DNA from: an uncultured Amylibacter sp.
Lineage (GTDB): Bacteria; Pseudomonadota; Alphaproteobacteria; Rhodobacterales; Rhodobacteraceae
Direction of reading: 5' to 3'
NCBI GenBank assembly: GCA_959347425.1
Contig: OY365741.1
Span: 2,194,501 to 2,258,500, forward strand
Length of the DNA stretch: 64,000 nucleotides
Part shown: in pieces, positions 24,250-34,205 of the stretch
Numbering within the stretch: position 1 is the stretch's first letter
How the letters are laid out: every line of letters starts with the position of its first letter
Translations under genes and position numbers: made by a program
Notes under the pieces: generated by a model
Seen by the model: only the letters and a program-made list of their open reading frames with translations
Database searches by the model: none
Told to the model about the DNA's origin: nothing

Positions 24250-27200
24250 ATGACAACCGCATTAAACACACACAAACAGCTTGAAAGAAAGGCTACCACT
24301 ATGACACACGCACAAAATACAGTTGCGAATCAGTACTTAAACTCCATCCTCCGCGTTGGGGCGAAACCATTGATGATTATTTCAATTTTACTAACTGCCA
24401 TGTTTATATTGGCGGCTTGTGGTGGTGGCGCGGCTGCCCCTGCTGGTGTTACGCCAACGACGAACCCTTGTGTGGGCAATCCTTTCGGCAGTACATGTAA
24501 TTCGACGGCGGACCAGGCAAGGCGCACGACGGTGGTTCAGACATGCCTTGCGGCGGGTGCGGCAAACACGCCCGTCTGTGCACAAGCGATTGTGGCAGAG
24601 CCTTGCATTGTAGATCCAACCGCCACCGGATGCGCGACGAAGCAGGAATTCATCGCTTATCTTCCTGAAGGCGAGACTGTTGCTGATGTCGTCTCTGATC
24701 GGGCGGATCATTGTAATGAAAACCCTAATACCGCAAATATTTGTACTGGTGTTCAAACTGCTCAAAGTGCTTGTACAGCGACCGCCCCTTTTGCGAACGA
24801 TTTGTGCGATACTGTCACGAATATTGGTATGTTAAGAACGACTTATTGTAACGCCACTGCGACTTTATGGAATGATAATTGCGACGCGGGTGAGGCAACA
24901 TATACAGGCGCGACAGAAAAGCGTAATATGGCGTGTTTGGAGAGTGGTATAACTGCGGATGCCAGTTGTGCGAGCCGTGCGAATGTTCGTGAGGCTTGTA
25001 ATGCCGACCCATTTATGCAAACGACAACCACGAATGCGGATCTCTGCACTGGTTCAACAGCAGATACCGGTGGCACGACTTATGCGGATGCACGGGCGGC
25101 ATGTGCGGTTGCTGCGACCAGCTTTGCTGCGAATTGTAATTCGCAAGATACTATTGGCGATGTTAAACTCGCGCGTGATATGGCTTGTGCCGAATCAGGC
25201 ACGGCTGCCAGTGCGGTCAATGATTGTGCGACCCGCCCGAATATTATTGAGGATTGTGATGCGGATGACCCCTTTGCGAATACTGGGTGTGATACGGCGA
25301 CCCATATCCTTGCGGAAAATAATAAAATAAGAACAACATATTGCACGACTGCCACGACCAGTTTTGATACGGATTGTACGGATGGTACGGATGGCATGGT
25401 AAATGTTGCACGGGCAAACCTTGCCATGAAGTGTCTGACCACGCCCACCGATTCTGAATGTACAGGTACTTTTGTAGATGGTGAAAGCGGAACAACTATT
25501 GCCGCGTGTAGTGGGGATCCATTTTTGACCGCAAATGGTTGCGTTACAAACGATGCTTTTGGCACAATACGGACGAATATTTGTACGACTGGCACGACTA
25601 TTTTTAATACGGGATGTAATGGTGATAATTATGGTGGGACGGCTGCTTTACGGGCAAGCTTTGTTGCCACGTGTAAGGCAAATCCAACCGCTTCTGTTTG
25701 TACCAGTACTTTTGTCAATGGTGTTGGCGGAACAACCGTTGCCGCTTGTAACGCGGATGCGTTTATAGACATGGATGGTTGTAATACCCACCCTGCGTTT
25801 AATGTGGAACGGACGAGATTTTGTGCGATTGATGCAAACAGTTTTACCGCGGGTTGTAGCGGAACAACCTATGCAGGTGCGGATGACGCACGGGTAAGTT
25901 TTGCCGAGGATTGTGCTAATGGCATCGTAACAGTGGGTTGCGATGCGCGTATAGATGGTAGTACTGACACCGGACAGACCATTGCTCAGTGTAATACGAA
26001 TCCGTTTCATGCTGATTGTGTTGCCAACGGTGCTTTTGCTACCGCACAGCCGCGCGTTTGTACGACCGAAGCAACTCTTTTTAATCCAGGTTGTACCAAC
26101 GCCAACTACGATACATCAGGTGGCTTACGGGAAGCGCTGATAGCGGAGTGTGCGGTTGCGACTCCCCCTGCTAAATGTACAATGATTTATGTCAATGGTG
26201 TTGACGGAACAGCCCTTAACACGTGTATTACTGACCCGTTTCATACTGATTGCGGGGACAGCATCGTTGACGATACTTTTGCTAGCGCACGGGCGGAACG
26301 GATTGACCTTTGCGCCGCTACGAATGACCCGTTTAATACCGCTTGCGAAATTGATAATTTTCCTAGCATGAACGATGCCGCACGTGATACCTATTGCCAA
26401 AATACTGCGCTTCCAGCCGATGGTCTTACGGATGGTGAGGGTTGTTTTTCTAGGAAAGCCGAAATTTGCACGGATGCGTCTGAAACCGCAACGTATAATC
26501 CTTTTGCCTCGCTATGTAGGGATGATTCTGGTATTGCCGGACTCCGTGGTACGTTTTGTACAGCGATTACGGATGCGGGCGGTCCCCCAAACCCCAATTG
26601 TGAAACTGCAGAGGTTACACTTTGCGGTGCGAATCCGTTCGGGACAAATCTGGGGACAGATGCCACTGTAGATTGTACAGCAGGTTATGCTACACAGCGT
26701 AAAACTCTGGCCGATGCCTGTCGGGCGGGGACTACACCTCCAGCTGGCACAACATGTACAACTGCTATCAATAACTGTAATGCCAATCCGTTTGGCGAAA
26801 CTGCGCCTACTGGTGGCGTAGCATGCGATGTTGCGGCATTTGCCAATGCGAGGACTGCCTATTGCATTGATCCCGCGACCACTTGGAATGCAAGTTGTGA
26901 TGCAATGGCGGGGGACGTTACAGTCGGTAATGCTGTTACGGCCGTCCGTAGTGGTGTTTGTGCTGCCAATGGTGCGATTACAGGCGCAACCGCTGGTGAC
27001 GTGGCGGCTGGTGAGTCTTTGTTTCATGCTGCGACTTGTTTGACACTGACTGCGACTGCAGACGCCATGACGATTACCGCTGCGCAGACGGATTATTGTG
27101 CTGCTGACGCGAACCCTTGGCAAGGAGATTGTGATAACGTGGCAATGGCAAATGGCGGTGTAAATACTGTTGTAACCGCCCGTAACAATGTTTGCCTTAA

Positions 27201-30200
27201 CAATGGTGCGATTACGACAGCTAGCGAAACACTAGCGGCTGGTGATTCTCTGTTTAATGATGCTCTCTGTGGAACTGTACCGACGATTGCCGATGTGCGG
27301 GAGAGGGAATGTGAAACTGAAGCGTTCGCTTGGCACGCAGGTTGCGAAACATTGGCGGAGGACAATAGTCGTGACAATGATATTGCAAAAGCCCGTGCAA
27401 GGGCTTGCTTTGCTAATGCTGAGCTTAAAAGAGGTAGCGGTGTTGTAATAGCGGAAGGCGCGTCTTTATTTAATGGTGTTTGTGATAATTATGTTGATGT
27501 GAACGCCGTGGAGATTAATGTTGCGCGGTTGAATCATTGTAAAGAAGCCGGGAACGCTTGGCAGTCAGGTTGTGGTAGATTCGATTCAGGACAGACTCTT
27601 GCCGATGCTGATATTGAAGACGCCCGTGACATTATTTGCGTTACCAATGCTGTGCTTTTTGTAGCAGAAGGTAGTAGCGATAACGCGGAGGCTGGTAAGT
27701 CTTTGTTTAGTACGCTTTGTAATGGTAGGGTTGCGGCAGACGCCAGGACGGTTGAAACTGAACGGGCTAATTATTGCACGGTTGGCAATAATATTTTTGA
27801 TGCGCAATGTGGTGATATAGATGAATATGGTGCAACAAATGCCGCACGTCAAACGGCTTGCAACACTATAGCTGATGCCCCCCTTGCGAGTGTGGGTGCG
27901 AACAATTGCGTTTCAAGAGCGGAGGCGATTTGTGGCGATGATGACAATGCTGGGGATAACCCCTTTGCCGCGATTTGCAGAGTTGCCACACAGAATATCA
28001 ATTATTTTGCCGAACTTACAGAATCCCAGCAAGATTATTGTGGTTTGCCCGGTAATAATGCGGAAACCGTTTGCGATACTACGGTAGCAAGTGTCTGCGC
28101 CCCTGGTGGGACTAACCTGGCTACGAATGAAATTTTTGCTGACATTTGCGCGCGTGCTACCTATAATGACGCAAAGGTAGCTTATTGCAGTAATGTTGCA
28201 ATGGATGGTGATACGGATTGTGATAAGTCGATAGCAGGAGCAGGCGGGACTATCAAAGCTGTTCTTTGTGATGGTACAGAAGTCTCTGATAATCCTCATG
28301 CTACGGTTTGCGGTACGGACAATGTCGCGGAGCAACGGACGTTCTGCGCACTTGATCACTCTGCTGCAGGAGACCCAACTGCGTGTGCTGGCACCCGTAC
28401 CGTCGCTTGTGCCGACACCGATGGTAACCCGTTTGATACTACCCTTTGTTTTGGGGAGAATAATATCTTTGATGCACAACGTAAGTTGCGTGCGGATGCC
28501 TGTCTTACTGAAGCAAAGACTGGTCCGGATTGTACGGATGTTGCCACTTGTAATGCCGCGCCGTTTGGCGAGTCTAGCCCTGGCGAATCCTGTAGTCCAA
28601 CCATTTATGCCGAAGCGCGGACGATGTTCTGTACGGTTGGTGCGGATATTTTCGATACGAATTGTGCCGAGGTTGCATTGAATGCGGAAGATAAAATTGC
28701 AGGTACGCAAGCGGCACGTCAAGCGGCTTGCGCACAATCGGGTGACACTCCTCACGCGGGTGTGGGTACTGCCAATTGCGTCAGCAGAGCGGACGATATT
28801 TGTGGTACTAATGCGATAGAGGGGACAAACCCCTTTGCCTTTATTTGTTCCGTAGCTACACAGAATGTCAATAATCATGCTGATTATGTGGCCGCGCAGA
28901 CATTTTATTGTCTGGCGGCTCAAGGTAATCTTAGCAATCACGAATGCCCGAATGTAACGTCTGGCGATTGGCTGAATAGTTTTACTGGCGAAGATGCTTT
29001 GGCAAACGACCCTACGGGCGATGCTGACTCAGCGACGCGTAGGAATGAATTTTTGGCAATCACGAACGACGCGGGCAATGGCCAGACGATTAGCACAGCT
29101 GGAACGGCAACCGAGACGAGTGGTTCGACCGCGCCCACCCCTGAAACGCTGAACTTTGGCGCGATTAAATATAAAACCCAAGATCTGGGTCTGGGCACCG
29201 ACAATGGTTTGGCGTTCTTTACTGGGTTCTTTGGCGATGATACTCTAGAGTCAGCCTATGCTGGGATTTATGAAACCACCGATTTGGGTGGGCCGATAGT
29301 CGATGATGTCACCAACGCAACTTGGTCTGGTGCGCTACGGATACTGGATGATGGTACCCTAGTTGAATCTGATTTTGACTTGAACGTGTCGTTTATTGGC
29401 GGTACTACTGGCACGATTAGTGCGTTTATTGCAGATGTTAGTGGCAATAAGGATTTCAATATTGATGGGACTTTTGGTGCTAGTGGTGTATTATTGACCG
29501 GAAGCCGTGTTTATTATGGTGAGCTCCCGAATAGCGTTCAATCAGAGGTTTCCACAGAGGGAGCTAATGGGGATTTGTCAGGGATTATCGGGCAAAACGG
29601 CGCGATCGGCGTGTTTGTCAGCGATAATAACGAGGATCTTTATACTGGTGGGTTTGTTGCGAGTGGCGTTTGTTCTACGAATATTTTTGCTGAGGGCTGT
29701 TCGATTGATGATATGCCATCGCTAATCGCGTTTTGTATCAATACGACTGACAACAACGGTAGAAATATCTTTAACCCAATGTGTATTGAGGGAACGCATG
29801 AAAATACCACAAACGAATTAAAAGGACTGCGTGATGCGGCTTGTTTGGTGGGCGGTGATGCGGCGGATGGCACTTGTAAGGAGCGTGACGAAGTTCGTAG
29901 GCTTTGTAATGAAAATCCATTTACGCTGACAAGTCTTACAACGGATGGTGATGCGACAATTTGTACTGGTATGGACGCGGGTGGCGTGACTTATGATTCT
30001 AGACGGATGAATTGTGAGACTCCTGGGACCAGCTTTGCTACGTCTTGTGATGTTGCGGATACTACTGGGTCGGCTGTGGAAACCGCTCGTAATAATGCTT
30101 GTTTGACGCTTGGTACGGCTGTTAACGGGGGTACTAATGATTGTGGCAACCGCCAAATTATCGTTACGACTTGTACGCTTGATCCGTTCACTCAAGCTGG

Positions 30201-33200
30201 GTGTGCGACTGCTGATGATATAAGCACGTATAGAACGAACTATTGTACGGTTGGTGCGAATATCTTTAATTCTAATTGTGGTGATGCGAATGCCTATGGT
30301 GATACGAATGGTGCCCGTGATACGGCTTGTTTGGATTTGGGTACTGCGAATGCTGGTGCGGGCAACGATTGTGGCGACCGCCAAATTATCGTTACGACTT
30401 GTACGGCAGACCCGTTCACTCGGACTGGGTGTGCGACTGCTGATGATATAAGCACGTATAGAACGAACTATTGTACGGTTGGTGCGAATATCTTTAATTC
30501 TAATTGTGGTGATGCGAATGCCTATGGTGATACGAATGGTGCCCGTGATACGGCTTGTTTGGATTTGGGTACTGCGAATGCTGGTGCGGACAACGATTGT
30601 GGCGACCGCCAAATTATCGTTACGACTTGTACGGCAGACCCGTTCACTCGGACTGGGTGTGCGACTGCTGATGATATAAGCACGTATAGAACGAACTATT
30701 GTACGGTTGGTGCGAATATCTTTAATTCTAGCTGTGGCACTGCGAATTTATATGGTGATACGAATGGTGCTCGTGATACGGCTTGTTTGGATTTGGGTAC
30801 TGCGAATGCTGGTGCGGACAACGATTGTGGCGACCGCCAAATTATCGTTACGACTTGTACGGCAGACCCGTTCACTCGGACTGGGTGTGCGACTGCTGAT
30901 GATATAAGCACGTATAGAACTAATTATTGTACGGTTGGTGCGAATATCTTTAATTCTAATTGTGGTGATGCGAATGCCTATGGTGATACGAATGGTGCCC
31001 GTGATACGGCTTGTTTGGATTTGGGTACGAATGCTCCTACGGGCAACGATTGTGGCAACCGCCAAATTATCGTTACGACTTGTACGGCAGACCCGTTCAC
31101 TCGGACTGGGTGTGCGACTGCTGATGATATAAGCACGTATAGAACGAACTATTGTACGGTTGGTGCGAATATCTTTAATTCTAATTGTGGTGATGCGAAT
31201 GCCTATGGTGATACGAATGGTGCCCGTGATACGGCTTGTTTGGATTTGGGTACTGCGAATGCTGGTGCGGGCAACGATTGTGGCAACCGCCAAATTATCG
31301 TTACGACTTGTACGGCAGACCCGTTCACTCGGACTGGGTGTGCGACTGCTGATGATATAAGCACGTATAGAACGAACTATTGTACGGTTGGTGCGAATAT
31401 CTTTAATTCTAGCTGTGGCACTGCGAATTTATATGGTGATACGAATGGTGCCCGTGATACGGCTTGTTTGGATTTGGGTACTGCGAATGCTGGTGCGGGC
31501 AACGATTGTGGCAACCGCCAAATTATCGTTACGACTTGTACGGCAGACCCGTTCACTCGGACTGGGTGTGCGACTGCTGATGATATAAGCACGTATAGAA
31601 CGAACTATTGTACGGTTGGTGCGAATATCTTTAATTCTAGCTGTGGCACTGCGAATTTATATGGTGATACGAATGGTGCCCGTGATACGGCTTGTTTGGA
31701 TTTGGGTACTGCGAATGCTGGTGCGGGCAACGATTGTGGCAACCGCCAAATTATCGTTACGACTTGTACGGCAGACCCGTTCACTCGGACTGGGTGTGCG
31801 ACTGCTGATGATATAAGCACGTATAGAACGAACTATTGTACGGTTGGTGCGAATATCTTTAATTCTAATTGTGGTGATGCGAATGCCTATGGTGATACGA
31901 ATGGTGCCCGTGATACGGCTTGTTTGGATTTGGGTACTGCGAATGCTGGTGCGGGCAACGATTGTGGCAACCGCCAAATTATCGTTACGACTTGTACGGC
32001 AGACCCGTTCACTCGGACTGGGTGTGCGACTGCTGATGATATAAGCACGTATAGAACGAACTATTGTACGGTTGGTGCGAATATCTTTAATTCTAATTGT
32101 GGTGATGCGAATGCCTATGGTGATACGAATGGTGCCCGTGATACGGCTTGTTTGGATTTGGGTACTGCGAATGCTGGTGCGGGCAACGATTGTGGCAACC
32201 GCCAAATTATCGTTACGACTTGTACGGCAGACCCGTTCACTCGGACTGGGTGTGCGACTGCTGATGATATAAGCACGTATAGAACGAACTATTGTACGGT
32301 TGGTGCGAATATCTTTAATTCTAATTGTGGTGATGCGAATGCCTATGGTGATACGAATGGTGCCCGTGATACGGCTTGTTTGGATTTGGGTACTGCGAAT
32401 GCTGGTGCGGGCAACGATTGTGGCAACCGCCAAATTATCGTTACGACTTGTACGGCAGACCCGTTCACGCGGACTGGGTGTGCGACTGCTGATGATATAA
32501 GCACGTATAGAACGAACTATTGTACGGTTGGTGCGAATATCTTTAATTCTAATTGTGGTGATGCGAATGCCTATGGTGATACGAATGGTGCCCGTGATAC
32601 GGCTTGTTTGGATTTGGGTACTGCGAATGCTGGTGCGGGCAACGATTGTGGCAACCGCCAAATTATCGTTACGACTTGTACGGCAGACCCGTTCACTCGG
32701 ACTGGGTGTGCGACTGCTGATGATATAAGCACGTATAGAACGAACTATTGTACGGTAACCAATATCTTTAATGGTCGTTGTGGCGATAATGATGCCTATG
32801 GTGCTACGAATGCGGCACGCGAGGCGGCTTGTGCTCCCCTGCCCTCTGATGGTAGCGGTACTGGTACTGCTAGCGACGGTCAATGTGGACCTACCGTAAC
32901 GCGGATTTGTGATACGGCTGGAACTATCTTTAATGCTGTGTGTACACGGACTACGACTGGTTCGCCTTATGTTGTCGCGCGTGGGGTAGCTTGTTTGGGT
33001 AATACTCCAGCTGCGACGCAGAGTGGCAACTGCCGTGGTGAACTCGATGCGGGTTTTTATATCCACGCCTATTGTAATGACCCTACGCAGGCGAATAATC
33101 TAAGGGATTGTCGTCAGACGTATGAGGGCAACAATCCTGCTATTCCTGCTCATAGAGTGACTTTGGCTACTTTAGCGAACAAAGCTCTTAATACCGATGG

Positions 33201-34167
33201 TTCGGCTTTGTTGTCGCCAGGATTTATCGCTGCTGAAGGGGCAACGAATGGCGATCCCGCCACGAACTTTATCCTGGATGGCACAGACGACAATACCGTG
33301 CTGGAATTGCAAAATTCTGCAACGGCTTTAGCCCCTGGTTCCTTAACGTTAGATTTGCTGAGTAATGTCACCGCGACTTCGGGTAGTCGCACCGCGACTG
33401 ATACTGTTGCGGAGGCTGGCTTTGCCTTTGCGACCACGAACGGCAAGTTCTATGTCGGTTTGTTGCATGGTACCGCTCTGGGTGCGCCTTTGTTGAATGG
33501 CGACGCGGATGGAGCATGGAAAGCAAGATTTAGGTTTTTGAATAACACAGATGGTGCGACAATAAACGACTCCACCGAATACAATTTGACTGTTAATTTT
33601 GATGCGAAGACTATTGTGACAAATAATGCGGCTGGTATGGCTCCTAATGTTGGAACTGATATTGGGCAGATTGGTATACACGGTAAATTCACCGCCAATG
33701 GCGTGATATATGGCACGGTAAGCGCGGGTGGCGTGGGTGTTAATGATGGCACGCTTACAGGTTTGATTGGGCAAATAGGCGCGGTCGGGATATTTAAAAG
33801 CAATGGTGGAGTTCCCGCTAAACCATACGTAGGTGGCTTTATTGCCGCACCTGGTAATTCTGCTCCAATACAAGAAGATGACACGTGTACTGATACTGAA
33901 GGGAATACTCCGTTCGCTCCAGAATGTACTGAAGAGGATGAAGTGGAATTGCAGGTGCTGTTGTGTACAGCAGACGCTTTGATGCGTTCGGCTCGTGTTA
34001 CGGATTACAACGCGAATTGTGTGAATAACGATAGGGTTACAAAACTGGTTTGCGATGATAATAAGAAACACGCTAATCCGTTTCATCCGACTCTTTGCAG
34101 TGGTGATAATCTAATTGCTCTGGGCTTGACGGAAAAAAAAAATCCTTCGCTAACTACTGCGACCTAA
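24250..34167 (+). CDS. Giant Cys-rich repeat lipoprotein, N-terminal part
   Basis: 3,305 residues from ATG 24250, or 3,288 from ATG 24301; both are preceded by GAAAGGCTAC and ATGACA. The hydrophobic helix ends in lipobox MFILAAC, lipidated Cys57 (or Cys40). Residues about 75-1570 are Cys modules of the types CxxNPFxxxC, TTYCTTATSFDTDC and ARxxACxxxG. A first barrel-like domain lies at about 28965-29670 (LSGIIGQNGAIGVFVSD). The near-identical 76-residue array follows, then a conserved GFYIHAYC module and a second barrel (33160-33850). It ends at TAA 34167, 25 bases after an A10 tract; the next frame continues the pattern as SFANYCDL. The protein should be exported and anchored to the outer membrane, with many disulfides. 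No enzymatic motif was recognised. Confidence 0.75.
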   Translation: MTTALNTHKQLERKATTMTHAQNTVANQYLNSILRVGAKPLMIISILLTAMFILAACGGGAAAPAGVTPTTNPCVGNPFGSTCNSTADQARRTTVVQTCLAAGAANTPVCAQAIVAEPCIVDPTATGCATKQEFIAYLPEGETVADVVSDRADHCNENPNTANICTGVQTAQSACTATAPFANDLCDTVTNIGMLRTTYCNATATLWNDNCDAGEATYTGATEKRNMACLESGITADASCASRANVREACNADPFMQTTTTNADLCTGSTADTGGTTYADARAACAVAATSFAANCNSQDTIGDVKLARDMACAESGTAASAVNDCATRPNIIEDCDADDPFANTGCDTATHILAENNKIRTTYCTTATTSFDTDCTDGTDGMVNVARANLAMKCLTTPTDSECTGTFVDGESGTTIAACSGDPFLTANGCVTNDAFGTIRTNICTTGTTIFNTGCNGDNYGGTAALRASFVATCKANPTASVCTSTFVNGVGGTTVAACNADAFIDMDGCNTHPAFNVERTRFCAIDANSFTAGCSGTTYAGADDARVSFAEDCANGIVTVGCDARIDGSTDTGQTIAQCNTNPFHADCVANGAFATAQPRVCTTEATLFNPGCTNANYDTSGGLREALIAECAVATPPAKCTMIYVNGVDGTALNTCITDPFHTDCGDSIVDDTFASARAERIDLCAATNDPFNTACEIDNFPSMNDAARDTYCQNTALPADGLTDGEGCFSRKAEICTDASETATYNPFASLCRDDSGIAGLRGTFCTAITDAGGPPNPNCETAEVTLCGANPFGTNLGTDATVDCTAGYATQRKTLADACRAGTTPPAGTTCTTAINNCNANPFGETAPTGGVACDVAAFANARTAYCIDPATTWNASCDAMAGDVTVGNAVTAVRSGVCAANGAITGATAGDVAAGESLFHAATCLTLTATADAMTITAAQTDYCAADANPWQGDCDNVAMANGGVNTVVTARNNVCLNNGAITTASETLAAGDSLFNDALCGTVPTIADVRERECETEAFAWHAGCETLAEDNSRDNDIAKARARACFANAELKRGSGVVIAEGASLFNGVCDNYVDVNAVEINVARLNHCKEAGNAWQSGCGRFDSGQTLADADIEDARDIICVTNAVLFVAEGSSDNAEAGKSLFSTLCNGRVAADARTVETERANYCTVGNNIFDAQCGDIDEYGATNAARQTACNTIADAPLASVGANNCVSRAEAICGDDDNAGDNPFAAICRVATQNINYFAELTESQQDYCGLPGNNAETVCDTTVASVCAPGGTNLATNEIFADICARATYNDAKVAYCSNVAMDGDTDCDKSIAGAGGTIKAVLCDGTEVSDNPHATVCGTDNVAEQRTFCALDHSAAGDPTACAGTRTVACADTDGNPFDTTLCFGENNIFDAQRKLRADACLTEAKTGPDCTDVATCNAAPFGESSPGESCSPTIYAEARTMFCTVGADIFDTNCAEVALNAEDKIAGTQAARQAACAQSGDTPHAGVGTANCVSRADDICGTNAIEGTNPFAFICSVATQNVNNHADYVAAQTFYCLAAQGNLSNHECPNVTSGDWLNSFTGEDALANDPTGDADSATRRNEFLAITNDAGNGQTISTAGTATETSGSTAPTPETLNFGAIKYKTQDLGLGTDNGLAFFTGFFGDDTLESAYAGIYETTDLGGPIVDDVTNATWSGALRILDDGTLVESDFDLNVSFIGGTTGTISAFIADVSGNKDFNIDGTFGASGVLLTGSRVYYGELPNSVQSEVSTEGANGDLSGIIGQNGAIGVFVSDNNEDLYTGGFVASGVCSTNIFAEGCSIDDMPSLIAFCINTTDNNGRNIFNPMCIEGTHENTTNELKGLRDAACLVGGDAADGTCKERDEVRRLCNENPFTLTSLTTDGDATICTGMDAGGVTYDSRRMNCETPGTSFATSCDVADTTGSAVETARNNACLTLGTAVNGGTNDCGNRQIIVTTCTLDPFTQAGCATADDISTYRTNYCTVGANIFNSNCGDANAYGDTNGARDTACLDLGTANAGAGNDCGDRQIIVTTCTADPFTRTGCATADDISTYRTNYCTVGANIFNSNCGDANAYGDTNGARDTACLDLGTANAGADNDCGDRQIIVTTCTADPFTRTGCATADDISTYRTNYCTVGANIFNSSCGTANLYGDTNGARDTACLDLGTANAGADNDCGDRQIIVTTCTADPFTRTGCATADDISTYRTNYCTVGANIFNSNCGDANAYGDTNGARDTACLDLGTNAPTGNDCGNRQIIVTTCTADPFTRTGCATADDISTYRTNYCTVGANIFNSNCGDANAYGDTNGARDTACLDLGTANAGAGNDCGNRQIIVTTCTADPFTRTGCATADDISTYRTNYCTVGANIFNSSCGTANLYGDTNGARDTACLDLGTANAGAGNDCGNRQIIVTTCTADPFTRTGCATADDISTYRTNYCTVGANIFNSSCGTANLYGDTNGARDTACLDLGTANAGAGNDCGNRQIIVTTCTADPFTRTGCATADDISTYRTNYCTVGANIFNSNCGDANAYGDTNGARDTACLDLGTANAGAGNDCGNRQIIVTTCTADPFTRTGCATADDISTYRTNYCTVGANIFNSNCGDANAYGDTNGARDTACLDLGTANAGAGNDCGNRQIIVTTCTADPFTRTGCATADDISTYRTNYCTVGANIFNSNCGDANAYGDTNGARDTACLDLGTANAGAGNDCGNRQIIVTTCTADPFTRTGCATADDISTYRTNYCTVGANIFNSNCGDANAYGDTNGARDTACLDLGTANAGAGNDCGNRQIIVTTCTADPFTRTGCATADDISTYRTNYCTVTNIFNGRCGDNDAYGATNAAREAACAPLPSDGSGTGTASDGQCGPTVTRICDTAGTIFNAVCTRTTTGSPYVVARGVACLGNTPAATQSGNCRGELDAGFYIHAYCNDPTQANNLRDCRQTYEGNNPAIPAHRVTLATLANKALNTDGSALLSPGFIAAEGATNGDPATNFILDGTDDNTVLELQNSATALAPGSLTLDLLSNVTATSGSRTATDTVAEAGFAFATTNGKFYVGLLHGTALGAPLLNGDADGAWKARFRFLNNTDGATINDSTEYNLTVNFDAKTIVTNNAAGMAPNVGTDIGQIGIHGKFTANGVIYGTVSAGGVGVNDGTLTGLIGQIGAVGIFKSNGGVPAKPYVGGFIAAPGNSAPIQEDDTCTDTEGNTPFAPECTEEDEVELQVLLCTADALMRSARVTDYNANCVNNDRVTKLVCDDNKKHANPFHPTLCSGDNLIALGLTEKKNPSLTTAT
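30142..32755 (+). repeat. Eleven 228-bp tandem repeats encoding a 76-residue Cys module
   Basis: Units start with TGTGGCAACCGCCAAATTAT or TGTGGCGACC at 30142, 30370, 30598, 30826, 31051, 31279, 31507, 31735, 31963, 32191 and 32419. A partial unit begins at 32647. All are 228 bp except the one starting at 30826 (225 bp). Each encodes CGNRQIIVTTC, DPFTRTGC, STYRTNYC, a central NIFNSNCG or NIFNSSCG, and ARDTACLDLG. Sequence identity is so high that expansion must be recent. Confidence 0.92.
34133..34142 (+). other. A10 homopolymer at the frame change
   Basis: Ten A residues follow GACGG. The upstream frame ends at TAA 34165-34167. The other frame reads AAA-AAA-AAA-TCC-TTC-GCT-AAC-TAC-TGC and carries on the Cys repeat. 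A -1 shift or one extra A joins the two. Confidence 0.85.
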
Positions 34168-34205
34168 AAAACACAATTGCTTTAGACGGGGCAACCTGCC
34201 CAGCA

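Noticed and set aside
27913..28941. Minus-strand open frame of 342 codons inside the giant gene
   Set aside because: Opposes a clearly coding frame with consistent Cys modules; composition is odd (Ile, Arg, Thr, Ser) and there is no promoter.
30142..32755. CRISPR-like array
   Set aside because: Units are long, directly adjacent without unique spacers, and protein-coding in frame; no cas genes.
31657..33066. Minus-strand open frame of 469 codons across the tandem repeats
   Set aside because: It is the antisense of the 228-bp repeats: open only because the repeat lacks stops in that frame. It has low-complexity Arg/Thr/Ile content and no start signals.
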